Shown here one piece after another: positions 1-8,310 of a stretch of 64,000 nt of DNA. Origin of the DNA: Xanthocytophaga agilis (GTDB taxonomy: Bacteria; Bacteroidota; Bacteroidia; Cytophagales; 172606-1). The position numbers were made by a program, and so were the translations under genes. The stretch's first letter is position 1, and every line of letters starts with the position of its first letter. The stretch is from NCBI RefSeq assembly GCF_030068605.1, contig NZ_JASJOU010000005.1, positions 372,001 to 436,000 of the forward strand, in the 5' to 3' direction. A model generated the notes under the pieces. It saw nothing but the letters and a program-made list of their open reading frames with translations, was not told where the DNA came from and ran no database searches.

Positions 1-630
1 GGATATGCGATGGAACATTGTGGTGATGATCTGGCCTTTCTGGAAAACCGCTTGATTGAAGAGGAAAAGAATAAAAAGCAGGAAGAACGAAGTCCTATGC
101 CATTGTTGGAAAAACTTCGTTTTGTACTGGATAACCCGTTTGAACGATTAACCTATACAGAAGCCGTAGATATTCTGGTAAAATCCAAACCTGCTCAAAA
201 AGGGCAGTTTAAGTATCCTGTAAGCTGGGGTATAGATCTGCAATCAGAACACGAACGCTATCTGGTTGAAAAACACTTTAAAAAGCCGGTGATTCTGACC
301 AACTATCCAAAAGATATCAAGGCGTTTTATATGCGTCAGGATGATGATGGAAAGACGGTACGTGCAATGGATGTGTTATTCCCTGGCATTGGAGAAATCA
401 TTGGAGGTTCTCAACGGGAAGAACGGTATGAGAAGCTTCATACCAGAATCAAGGAACTACACATTCCGGAAGAAAGTCTTTGGTGGTATCTGGAAACCCG
501 TCAGTATGGTACAGCTCCTCATGCTGGTTTTGGTTTAGGTTTTGAACGTTTGGTGTTGTTTGTGACTGGTATGACTAACATTCGTGATGTGATTCCATTC
601 CCAAGAACCCCACAAAATGCAGAGTTCTGA
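1..630 (+). CDS. asnS: Asparaginyl-tRNA synthetase, C-terminal part (cut by window edge)
   Basis: Class II aminoacyl-tRNA synthetase that charges tRNA-Asn in the cytoplasm. The reading frame is open from base 1 (codons GGA TAT GCG before the first ATG at base 10), so this is the 3' part of a longer gene. About 209 residues are visible. They include the motif-2-like region around [10 protein letters not shown] and the motif 3 block [10 protein letters not shown] near the C-terminus, ending in [10 protein letters not shown], a tail typical of AsnRS/AspRS. AsnRS rather than AspRS is favoured by the short terminal [11 protein letters not shown] and the lack of the bacterial AspRS insertion domain. 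A strong hairpin terminator follows at 653-696. Confidence 0.93.
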   Translation, partial: GYAMEHCGDDLAFLENRLIEEEKNKKQEERSPMPLLEKLRFVLDNPFERLTYTEAVDILVKSKPAQKGQFKYPVSWGIDLQSEHERYLVEKHFKKPVILTNYPKDIKAFYMRQDDDGKTVRAMDVLFPGIGEIIGGSQREERYEKLHTRIKELHIPEESLWWYLETRQYGTAPHAGFGLGFERLVLFVTGMTNIRDVIPFPRTPQNAEF

Positions 631-652
631 TCCTGACTATTCTATTTATACA

Positions 653-696
653 TAAAACAAAAAGCGTCTGACATATATCAGGCGCTTTTTGTTTTA
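653..696. terminator. Hairpin terminator after asnS
   Basis: Perfect 14-bp arms TAAAACAAAAAGCG (653-666) and its complement (683-696); the stem continues inward as TCTGA/TCAGG. The descending arm supplies the T-run. It lies 23 bases after the asnS stop. Confidence 0.85.
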
Positions 697-779
697 TCTT
701 TATCGAGCTACCTTCTTCTTTTACAAAATACTTGATTGGGTATAATCTCTTAAAGAATAAACTGTACATAACTTTATGC

Positions 780-1115
780 AGAGTTTGCGGTGAATTCCGA
801 TCAGATTTTATTTTTGCTGTGAGTTATGCGCAAACAAAAAAATAATCGGAATTCCGGTCAAAAAATAGTTTGCGATGAGTTATGTGTAAACAAAAAAATG
901 ATTGGAACTCTGGTTAAAATAAAAAAGTGATTGGATCTATACACAATTTGTTCATGGATCGATGGACCTGCCTTACCTTCTCTAAAAATATTTTGCAAAG
1001 AATAATTAGCAAACATAAAATAATCAGAATTCGGGTCAAACTTTAAAATGATTATTATTTGAATTTTTCAAAGTGATTACTATTCTAGTTAAAAACACTT
1101 TTTGTCAGAGATCAT
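780..1115. repeat. Block of degenerate intergenic repeats (GTGATCGGAATTCCGGTCAAA-like)
   Basis: This 600-base gap between asnS and the next gene holds no convincing ORF but at least five imperfect copies of a motif close to ATAATCGGAATTCCGGTCA. Copies lie near 790-803 (minus orientation), 841-862, 898-918, 1019-1040 and 1070-1093. The core is near-palindromic (GATCGGAATTCCGATC). A longer unit is tandemly repeated with a 56-base offset: the word GAGTTATG occurs at 821 and 877, each followed by an A-rich stretch and the core. A second block with the same motif lies at 54600-54895. Function unknown. Confidence 0.7.
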
Positions 1116-1236
1116 CTTGGCTCATTTACTCTTCATCCTGTCACGTGATTAACCCACTGTAATATCTGAATTTCTACTCTAGTACAGGGAACAGGTTTTG
1201 TTTTTGTTAGTAAGTCACTTCCAAAGACTATGTAAT

Positions 1237-2571
1237 ATGAAACAGATAAAAATCTTTGCAGGGCATCTTATGCTCCTTTTAGCTTTATCTTATTGCAACT
1301 CGCAATCCCAACAGAAAGAGAATGAAGCATCTGGTAACACAAGCCGTAAAGAAGAACTGGCAACCCAAACAGTTTCCATGCCTAAACCCTACGAAACCAA
1401 GTCGGTGAAAAACTTTAGTAAAGTACTGGGTTGGTCTGGAAATCAAAAACCAACAGCTCCTCAAGGCTTTACTGTGACTAAGTTTGCCACAGATCTGATT
1501 AATCCACGATGGGTTTATGCTGCGCCTAATGGAGATATATTTGTAGCCGAAGCCAATACAGAATCAGAAGGTGTAAAGAAAATTGCAGATGTAGCGACAG
1601 GTAAGGCCAAGTCGCAACGACTTGGTGCGAGTGCGAACCGTATCACATTGCTTAGAGATACCAACAAAGATGGTAAACCAGATGTGCGAAAAGTATTCTT
1701 AACCGATCTCAATCAGCCATTCGGTATGTTGGTACTGGGTAACTTTTTCTACGTTGCCAATACGGATGGGCTCTGGAGATATCCTTATCAGGAAGGACAA
1801 ACTCAGATGAAGACTAAAGGAGAAAAAATAGCTAGTCTGCCAGCAGGGGGATATAATAACCATTGGACACGTAATGTGATTGCCAACTCTGAAGGATCTA
1901 AAATTTATGTATCAGTTGGTTCTGGTAGTAATGTGGCAGAACATGGTATGGACAATGAGAAACGAAGAGCCAATATCCTGGAAATGAATCCGGATGGTAC
2001 GCAAGAGCGCATCTACGCCAGCGGATTACGAAACCCGGTAGGTATGGACTGGGTGCCTGGTACTAACACGTTATGGACTGCAGTAAACGAACGGGATGAA
2101 TTAGGAGATGAACTGGTGCCTGATTATATGACAAGTGTAAAAGAAGGAGGATTTTATGGATGGCCTTATGCATATTTTGGCCCTAACGAAGATCCGCGAC
2201 TTAAAGGAGAAAATCCGGAACTGGTACAAAAGACCATTGTACCAGATGTTGCATTAGGTCCGCATACAGCATCATTAGGGCTGACATTTTATGATAAAAA
2301 AGCTTTCCCTGCTAAATACCAGAATGGCGCTTTTATTGGCCAGCATGGTTCCTGGAATCGTTCAGAACTCTCAGGATATAAGGTAGTATTTGTTCCCTTC
2401 AAAAATGGAAAGCCAGCCGGTCAACCGGAAGATTTTCTGACAGGCTTTGTCGCAGATCAAGATCAAAGCAGAGTATATGGACGTCCAGTGGGCGTAGAGG
2501 TTTTGCCAGATGGATCTTTACTTGTAGCCGATGATGCAGCCAATACGCTTTGGCGGGTAAGCGCTCAATAG
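1237..2571 (+). CDS. Sorbosone-dehydrogenase-like beta-propeller lipoprotein
   Basis: Predicted periplasmic or membrane-anchored six-bladed propeller of the glucose/sorbosone dehydrogenase (GSDH-like) family, which often uses PQQ to oxidise sugars; the substrate cannot be read from sequence. The ATG at 1237 is chosen over an upstream alternative at 1198 because it begins a clean lipoprotein signal (KIFAGHLMLLLALSYC, predicted lipidated Cys about residue 22). Family features are PRWVYAAPNGDIFVAEA at the propeller start, the YNNHWTRN and YASGLRNPVGMDW blades, and GQHGSWNRSELSGYKV near the end. The length (444 residues) is normal. No PQQ genes are nearby. It stands alone, with a terminator at 2609-2650. 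Confidence 0.82.
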   Translation: MKQIKIFAGHLMLLLALSYCNSQSQQKENEASGNTSRKEELATQTVSMPKPYETKSVKNFSKVLGWSGNQKPTAPQGFTVTKFATDLINPRWVYAAPNGDIFVAEANTESEGVKKIADVATGKAKSQRLGASANRITLLRDTNKDGKPDVRKVFLTDLNQPFGMLVLGNFFYVANTDGLWRYPYQEGQTQMKTKGEKIASLPAGGYNNHWTRNVIANSEGSKIYVSVGSGSNVAEHGMDNEKRRANILEMNPDGTQERIYASGLRNPVGMDWVPGTNTLWTAVNERDELGDELVPDYMTSVKEGGFYGWPYAYFGPNEDPRLKGENPELVQKTIVPDVALGPHTASLGLTFYDKKAFPAKYQNGAFIGQHGSWNRSELSGYKVVFVPFKNGKPAGQPEDFLTGFVADQDQSRVYGRPVGVEVLPDGSLLVADDAANTLWRVSAQ

Positions 2572-2608
2572 AACAACAAGAAGATTTACCTCTCTTCATT
2601 ATCTTAGC

Positions 2609-2650
2609 TCCCCCTTTGGTGTAATGATAGACACGTCGAAGGGGAGTTTT
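2609..2650 (+). terminator. Terminator after sorbosone-dehydrogenase-like gene
   Basis: Interrupted hairpin: CTCCCC..CTT pairs with AAGGGGAG, with an inner GTGT/ACAC helix, then TTTTTG. Confidence 0.7.
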
Positions 2651-2697
2651 TGTTTATCGAAAAGTCAGGAGTTTTTCTCAGTAAAGAAATAGGTTCC

Positions 2698-2719
2698 ATA
2701 CGGGAATCCCGTATCTTTG
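2698..2719 (+). promoter_or_regulatory. TAnnTTTG promoter element overlapped by a perfect 17-bp palindrome
   Basis: TATCTTTG at 2712-2719 fits the Bacteroidota -7 consensus TAnnTTTG. Immediately upstream and overlapping it, 2698-2714 reads ATACGGGAATCCCGTAT: 8-bp perfect arms around one central base. This is an operator-like arrangement. The downstream ATG (2723) is only 4 bases past the -7 box, so the transcript would be leaderless or nearly so. Confidence 0.55.
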
Positions 2720-2722
2720 GGC

Positions 2723-3040
2723 ATGAAGTTCAAACACCAACCTGATCAAGCCCGTAAGGCAAGCGATTATACCATGAAAGAAGCTATTGATGAGCTTTTA
2801 CGTGTATATCGGTTACGTAGTAAGTTTGATGAAACTCATGTAGTTCATGCATGGGGACGTATTATGGGGGTAGCCATTGCCCGACGTACTGAAAAAGTGT
2901 ATGTTCAGGACCGTAAATTATTCCTGCAGATCAACTCTCCTTCTCTGGCGAATGAGCTTTTACTGGCAAAATCCAGGATTGTAGAACTTCTGAATGAAGA
3001 AGTAAAAGCCAATGTTATTGATGATGTTGTGTTTCTATAA
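2723..3040 (+). CDS. DUF721 (DciA-like) family protein
   Basis: Small cytoplasmic protein of 105 residues with the DUF721 signature: TMKEAIDELLRVYRLRSKFDE, then HAWGRIMGVAIARRT, VYVQDRKLFLQINSPSLANELLLAKSRIVELLNEE and a hydrophobic C-terminus. DUF721 includes DciA, which helps load the replicative helicase in bacteria lacking DnaC/DnaI. The Bacteroidota copies are short like this one, and whether they do the same job is unproven. The ATG at 2723 is preferred; a TTG two codons upstream lies inside the promoter box. It lies 117 bases before scpA on the same strand. Confidence 0.82.
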   Translation: MKFKHQPDQARKASDYTMKEAIDELLRVYRLRSKFDETHVVHAWGRIMGVAIARRTEKVYVQDRKLFLQINSPSLANELLLAKSRIVELLNEEVKANVIDDVVFL

Positions 3041-3157
3041 TTTGTTTAACCGGTTCTTCCGCTTCTCTTAAAAAACACTGGACAGGGTTACAATACACAC
3101 AAAAAAAATCCTATATTCGCTTTTGGAGAAACCGATCTTTTTATTAACCAGACAACA

Positions 3158-3919
3158 TTGAATTTTGAGATAAAACTTCCTCTTTTTGAGGGACCTTTCG
3201 ACCTGCTGCTTTTCTTTATTGAAAGGGATGAGTTAGATATACATGATATTCCTATCTCACGAATTACGGATGAATTTTTAACGTATCTCCATGAACTCGA
3301 AGCCATCAATATTGACCTGGCAAGTGAATTTATTCTGGTAGCAGCTACCCTGATGCGTATCAAAGCTAAGATGTTGTTACCCCGTCCTGAGCTTGATGAA
3401 CAAGGTAATGAGATAGACCCACGGGATGAACTGGTAAAACACCTGCTTGAATACAAAAAATACAAATCTGTAATTGGCGAATTTGCCAAATGGGAGGAGG
3501 ACCGGCAGAATCAGGAAGTACGAGGAAATATTGTAAAAGAACTGCATGGCATTGCAGAAAAAAGCAATGTTGACGTAGAACTTCAGGATCTGGACCTTTA
3601 CAAGCTACTAAAGGTATATCAAAAAGTACTGACCCGTTACCAGATCAATCAGAACCGTCCTATACACAAGGTAATTCAGTATCCATATACTATTGAAGGA
3701 CAAAAAAAGTGGATTACAGAACGTCTCAATGCCGATTATCGTCTTTCCTTTACGGATATTATTGCCCTCAACGACAGCAAAATTGCAGTTATCTATAACT
3801 TTCTTGCTATCCTGGAAATGATCCAGTATGGATTAGCCTATATACGGGTAGGAGAAGGGTTCAATAATTTCTGGATTGAACGCAAAGAAGAACAAGAGGC
3901 GTTGGTTGAAGGCGAATAA
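3158..3919 (+). CDS. scpA: Segregation and condensation protein A (ScpA)
   Basis: Kleisin subunit of the bacterial SMC-ScpAB condensin, acting in chromosome compaction and segregation. The N-terminus FEIKLPLFEGPFDLLLFFIE is the diagnostic ScpA start, followed by ELDIHDIPISRITDEFL, INIDLASEFILVAATLMRIKAKMLLP and a C-terminal winged-helix part. At 253 residues it is of usual length. There is no in-frame ATG upstream; the first usable codon is TTG at 3158, exactly where homologues begin, so a TTG start is inferred. A weak promoter-like TATATTCG lies at 3113-3120. scpB is not adjacent. Confidence 0.92.
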   Translation: MNFEIKLPLFEGPFDLLLFFIERDELDIHDIPISRITDEFLTYLHELEAINIDLASEFILVAATLMRIKAKMLLPRPELDEQGNEIDPRDELVKHLLEYKKYKSVIGEFAKWEEDRQNQEVRGNIVKELHGIAEKSNVDVELQDLDLYKLLKVYQKVLTRYQINQNRPIHKVIQYPYTIEGQKKWITERLNADYRLSFTDIIALNDSKIAVIYNFLAILEMIQYGLAYIRVGEGFNNFWIERKEEQEALVEGE

Positions 3920-3923
3920 CAAA

Positions 3924-3955
3924 AACGGGAGTAGCAACTTACTCCCGTTTTTGTT
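3924..3955. terminator. Bidirectional terminator between scpA and the convergent ABC gene
   Basis: ACGGGAGTA pairs with TACTCCCGT around a GCAACT loop. An A-run before and T-run after serve both convergent genes. Confidence 0.85.
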
Positions 3956-3975
3956 ATATCTATATTTATATTCTC

Positions 3976-6900
3976 TTATCGGGCAGGCTCTTCATCCCGT
4001 TTTCGTCGCCACATTCCAAACAATTCTCCAAATACTGTTCCTTCTACAATACGTCGGAATACATTATAGTAAAGCGTAAGATACAATGCTCCTGTCATCA
4101 GCCAGATCATCAACATATTAAACCACAATGTGGGGATTTGGAAGCCCAGAAAAGGTTTGCTGGGAGCATAAAAATGCGTTCGCCAGTCCCAAAAATTTCC
4201 TGTAACAACAGGTGTATGATAGATCGGATAGATTTTTTGTATTAAACTTCCCTTATACTCTATAATTCTATTTTCAGCTGTCGTATTTGTAGCTAGTTGC
4301 CCGATAATCTCATTATAGTAACGGGAGCGTTGCTCGATTAGTTGCTGACGGGCTTCTTCCCCTTGGGTAATTCTTCGCATAAGGCTATCCCGTTGCTCAT
4401 AAGCCTGATTGTATTTTTGCAGATAAAACAAACGTGATCTATCCAGAAATTTTTTGAGTCGTATAGCAAGTTTATGCGTAAACCGTGTAGGAGTAATACT
4501 ATCTACTCCTGCAAAACGCATAGTAGGGTTCTCAGTCATTTCATGTTTTACTTCATGTCTCAATACTTCCAGATAATCAATATATTGTTCATTATACAGC
4601 CTATCTTCAGTATCTTCCAGACTCATACAATATTCCAGCTTTGAGGAGAGTGTGGGCAGATAGTATGTCTTTTTATAATCAGCTACAGCAATATCTTTAT
4701 CGTAGGGATAAAATCGCTTCTCATACCGGTTATGCATAAATTGTTCAACCACCAATGCTTCAAATCCCCACCGTGAAGCCATAAAATCACCCATTACAGG
4801 AACTTCCCCTTGTTTGTAAATAGCAGGATTGATCTCATCAAACTTTATTACGATCCCTCCCAAAACAAGTTGTGGAATGAGTAATATAGGAATGAGAATA
4901 TAAATGGTAATCACAGAATTAAATGTGGCAGAAACATTCAGTCCCAGCATATTGGCGAAACAAGCCCCGCTAAACAACACAAAGAAATAAGTCAGGTCCA
5001 TTCCTTCAATGCCTACGACCCGATTGGCAACCAATATATAACTTACCGTTTGTATGACTGAGAAGCCAAATAATACAAATACCTTCGAAGACAGATAACT
5101 ATTCCGGCTCAGGTGCAGAAAAGCCTCACGTTTACGCGTTTTAGCATCTTTAATAATTTCCTCTGCACTTATGGTTAATCCCATAAACAGAGAGATGATG
5201 ATGCTCATAAATATAAATGCCGGAATATTTACATTCTCAGCAAATACGTATGTCCCCTTATTGGTAAGTTCGTCAACCGGATGATAACGTACAATATATG
5301 ACAGGATCAGTGCAAGTAAAGGAGCTTGTATAAGGTTGATAGTAATGTATTGTTTATTACTCAGCTTAGCCAAAATATCGCGTATTGTATAAATATTCCA
5401 CTGACGAAATCTATTGGGAATATTCAGACTATGGGGAGGCTGCTCCCTAGTCGGAGTCAGAACAGGTAACTTGATTTTCTCTTTAAAGTAATGATACCAT
5501 CGTTGTGGGGATATTTTACGATCCGTTGTGGGATTACCATATTCGTCTACAACTTTAGCTTCCAGGATATTAAATATTTGTTCAGAATTAATCTCCTGTC
5601 TATCTACCTGATGAACCAGATTTTTGAAATAGAGAACACCCTCTGTTGGGTTGCCATAATAAACCTGATACCCACCTGTATCCATAACAATCAGCTTATC
5701 AAACATCTTGAAGATTTCAGGAGATGGCTGGTGAATAACCACAAAAATCAATTTGCCCAACATGGTTAACTCCCGCAACAAATCCATGATATTTTCAGAA
5801 TCCCGTGAAGATAATCCTGAGGTTGGTTCATCTACAAACATAACCGCAGGTTCACGAACCAGCTCCAAACCAATATTCAGACGCTTCCGCTGACCTCCAC
5901 TGATTGTTTTATCAAGAGAAGAACCTACCCGCAAATCCTTTACTTCATATAAACCAAGGCTGCGCAATGTTTGTACAACCAAACGATTTACATCAAATTC
6001 TGATAAATGAGCAAAACAAAGCTGAGTGGTAAAGTATAAATTTTGATAGACTGTCAGTTCTTCAATCAGGAAGTTCTGCTGTGGTACATAGCCGATTACT
6101 CCTTGGACTTGGTTTGCCTGGCGATGAATATCCAGTCCATTAATCAACACACGTCCCCGCTGTGGATGCAAATTTCCATTGAGTACGTTTAACAAGGTTG
6201 ACTTCCCAGAACCACTTGCCCCCATAATCGCCACCAATGTACCGGATTCCTCTGCTATATTCACAGGATGTAATCCCTGTTTCCCATTAGGAAAGAAAAA
6301 CTCTACATCCTTTACCTCAAAAACAATACGTTGAATATGTTCAGAACGTAAAAAATGCCCAAGGATATCACTATAATAAATTGTTTCAGAAGAAGCACGG
6401 ATTACACTACCACTGGTTAGAGGAGTAACATAATGTGATTTGAGTTGTTGGCCATTCAGAAATACCTCAGTAGCCGGATGGGCAGCTCCTAACAAGTACA
6501 TATCTCCTTCAGTCAGGCGTAGTACTCCCAATGTGCTTTTAATTCCGGGTTTCTGCAGATACGCCGCTGTAAGATCTTTAGGGGGGTCCTGTGAATCTAT
6601 AATCAATACATCCTCTGACTGAACACTATAAATATCTCTGGTCTCTACGAATTCGCGGATGGTTGTATAGATACTTTTTTCGACATGTAAGGCCTCACAT
6701 ACTAGTCGCATAAAATGATCTTCTGACGAAGAAAATGTATTGTCGGCCAAACCAATTTCAATCAGACGCAAAACAATGATGACCTTTTGCTTTAGTTCCA
6801 ATTCGCTATTAATCTGGGAACAGATGCGATAGATCTCCTCATCTGTAGATGATGAGGTTTTCAGGTAGTTTTCGAATGTACGGATGTAAGTAGGGACTGA

Positions 6901-7023
6901 CTCATCGTCAACATTTTCGTATAAAAACTTTCGAATTGTTTCCCGTTCTTCTTCTGAAATACCATCAATTCTCGCACTGATGGCAAGTAGTTGCAAAATG
7001 GCTTTTAGTACTTGTTCTCTCAC
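3976..7023 (-). CDS. ABCG-type ATP-binding/permease protein with N-terminal TerB-like and FHA-like regions
   Basis: Large inner-membrane ABC protein (1015 residues). Residues 1-130 are helical and resemble a TerB/TerB-like module. About 160-225 is a beta-rich, FHA-like stretch (VFLNGQQL, GSVIRASSETIYYS). The nucleotide-binding domain has Walker A GASGSGKST at 268-276, signature ISGGQ at 374-378, Walker B VMFVDEP at 394-400 and switch H431. The HQPSPEIFKMFDKLIVMDTGG block is typical of the ABCG/White family. The C-terminal half carries ABC2-type membrane segments (about 585-605, 625-650, 670-760) with a long extracytoplasmic insertion, then one more TM near 975-1000. The substrate is unknown. 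It is a single-gene unit. All key ATPase residues are intact. Confidence 0.87.
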   Translation of the reverse strand: MREQVLKAILQLLAISARIDGISEEERETIRKFLYENVDDESVPTYIRTFENYLKTSSSTDEEIYRICSQINSELELKQKVIIVLRLIEIGLADNTFSSSEDHFMRLVCEALHVEKSIYTTIREFVETRDIYSVQSEDVLIIDSQDPPKDLTAAYLQKPGIKSTLGVLRLTEGDMYLLGAAHPATEVFLNGQQLKSHYVTPLTSGSVIRASSETIYYSDILGHFLRSEHIQRIVFEVKDVEFFFPNGKQGLHPVNIAEESGTLVAIMGASGSGKSTLLNVLNGNLHPQRGRVLINGLDIHRQANQVQGVIGYVPQQNFLIEELTVYQNLYFTTQLCFAHLSEFDVNRLVVQTLRSLGLYEVKDLRVGSSLDKTISGGQRKRLNIGLELVREPAVMFVDEPTSGLSSRDSENIMDLLRELTMLGKLIFVVIHQPSPEIFKMFDKLIVMDTGGYQVYYGNPTEGVLYFKNLVHQVDRQEINSEQIFNILEAKVVDEYGNPTTDRKISPQRWYHYFKEKIKLPVLTPTREQPPHSLNIPNRFRQWNIYTIRDILAKLSNKQYITINLIQAPLLALILSYIVRYHPVDELTNKGTYVFAENVNIPAFIFMSIIISLFMGLTISAEEIIKDAKTRKREAFLHLSRNSYLSSKVFVLFGFSVIQTVSYILVANRVVGIEGMDLTYFFVLFSGACFANMLGLNVSATFNSVITIYILIPILLIPQLVLGGIVIKFDEINPAIYKQGEVPVMGDFMASRWGFEALVVEQFMHNRYEKRFYPYDKDIAVADYKKTYYLPTLSSKLEYCMSLEDTEDRLYNEQYIDYLEVLRHEVKHEMTENPTMRFAGVDSITPTRFTHKLAIRLKKFLDRSRLFYLQKYNQAYEQRDSLMRRITQGEEARQQLIEQRSRYYNEIIGQLATNTTAENRIIEYKGSLIQKIYPIYHTPVVTGNFWDWRTHFYAPSKPFLGFQIPTLWFNMLMIWLMTGALYLTLYYNVFRRIVEGTVFGELFGMWRRKRDEEPAR

Positions 7024-7389
7024 AGAATATTGAAATGTAGGCGTGGTTTGAGGCTAACAATATGTCAGCATTGACTTATCTCTTTTCAAAATTATAAACC
7101 TCTCTCGTGATTATAAAAACGAGAGGGAGTAAATTTTTTGAAAAAATTACGGGAAAAAAATGGGGAATAAAAACCAAAAAATATTTTATCTGATTCTTAT
7201 ATGCTATTCAGATGTTTGGCAAAAAGCCACAAACACGCGTTTTTATTTGAATTTCCCTATTTTATCCATCTATAAGTTAGCTACAGAAAGCTACATTTTC
7301 TCTATTGTAAATAAAAAATAAACTTAAATCCCGAAGACTTAGTTATAATAAAATCTTTCGTCCATTTTTCTCACTATTCTTATCCTGCC
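7024..7389. other. Divergent intergenic region between the ABC gene and the aldo/keto reductase
   Basis: 366 bases, AT-rich. No gene seen. The only structure is a short hairpin CTCTCGT (7102-7108) with ACGAGAG (7119-7125), which would lie in the leader of the minus-strand ABC gene or mark a promoter region; a T-run follows on the plus side. No TAnnTTTG match was found. Confidence 0.4.
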
Positions 7390-8253
7390 ATGAAAGAAAT
7401 AACCACAATCAATGCCGCAACTGCCGGAACCTTTACACTTGCAGGAGACTTACCTGTCAATCGAATGGGGTATGGAGCCATGCGCATTACCGGACAAGGC
7501 ATTTGGGGACCGCCTAAAGACCGGGCAGAAGCTATACGTGTACTTAAAAAAGCCGTTGAAGTAGGAGTAAATTTTATTGATACAGCAGATAGCTATGGCC
7601 CTGATGTTTCAGAAGAAATTATTGCAGAAGCTCTTTATCCTTATCCCAAAGATCTGGTCATTGCCACTAAAGGAGGCTTTACCCGTACAGGACCTAACCA
7701 ATGGTCAGTGAACGGGCAACCCAAACATTTGAAAGCAGCTCTGGAAGGAAGTTTAAAACGCCTGAGGCTTGATACAATAGATTTGTATCAACTCCATCGA
7801 TTTGACCCTCAAGTACCTGTAGAAGAATCTCTTGGAGTACTGAAAGATGCTCAGGACAAAGGCATGATTCGTCATATTGGTTTGTCAGAGGTCTCTATTC
7901 AACAGATTGAACAGGCAAGTAAACTTGTAAAAGTTGTATCTGTTCAGAATATGTATAACTATGGAAATCAGCGCTGGAATGATGTATTAACCTGGTGCGA
8001 ACAAAATCAGGTTGCATTTATTCCATGGTATCCCCTACAAGCAGGCGATCTAAGTGCAGAAAAAGCATTAAAGAAAGTAGCAGAGAAACACAATGCTTCT
8101 GAGTATCAGATTGCATTAGCATGGCTATTAAAAGCCTCTTCTGTCACACTTTTAATCCCTGGGACCTCTTCTGTCAGCCATCTGGAAGACAATGTAGCGG
8201 CTGTCAATATTTTGCTAGATGAAGAAGATATGCGACTATTGCCCAGAAAATAA
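7390..8253 (+). CDS. Aldo/keto reductase
   Basis: Cytoplasmic NAD(P)H-dependent oxidoreductase with a TIM barrel, 287 residues. Family features: MGYGAMRITG at the first strand; FIDTADSYGP with the catalytic Asp and Tyr; the catalytic Lys in VIATKGGF; YQLHRFDP with the catalytic His; and the nucleotide-binding IPGTSSVSHLEDN near the C-terminus. It most resembles the YajO/oxidoreductase-like AKR group that reduces small carbonyls; the true substrate is unknown. It is a monocistronic unit convergent with recQ and shares an 18-bp-stem terminator with it. Confidence 0.9.
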   Translation: MKEITTINAATAGTFTLAGDLPVNRMGYGAMRITGQGIWGPPKDRAEAIRVLKKAVEVGVNFIDTADSYGPDVSEEIIAEALYPYPKDLVIATKGGFTRTGPNQWSVNGQPKHLKAALEGSLKRLRLDTIDLYQLHRFDPQVPVEESLGVLKDAQDKGMIRHIGLSEVSIQQIEQASKLVKVVSVQNMYNYGNQRWNDVLTWCEQNQVAFIPWYPLQAGDLSAEKALKKVAEKHNASEYQIALAWLLKASSVTLLIPGTSSVSHLEDNVAAVNILLDEEDMRLLPRK

Positions 8254-8258
8254 AATTC

Positions 8259-8310
8259 TATGAAACGAAAAGCGCCGCAAAGTAATTTTTGTGGCGCTTT
8301 TCGTTTCATA
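8259..8310. terminator. Bidirectional terminator with perfect 18-bp stem
   Basis: TATGAAACGAAAAGCGCC (8259-8276) is exactly complementary to 8293-8310, with a 16-base AT-rich loop. The recQ stop codon (TGA, complement of 8306-8308) lies inside the stem. Confidence 0.85.
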
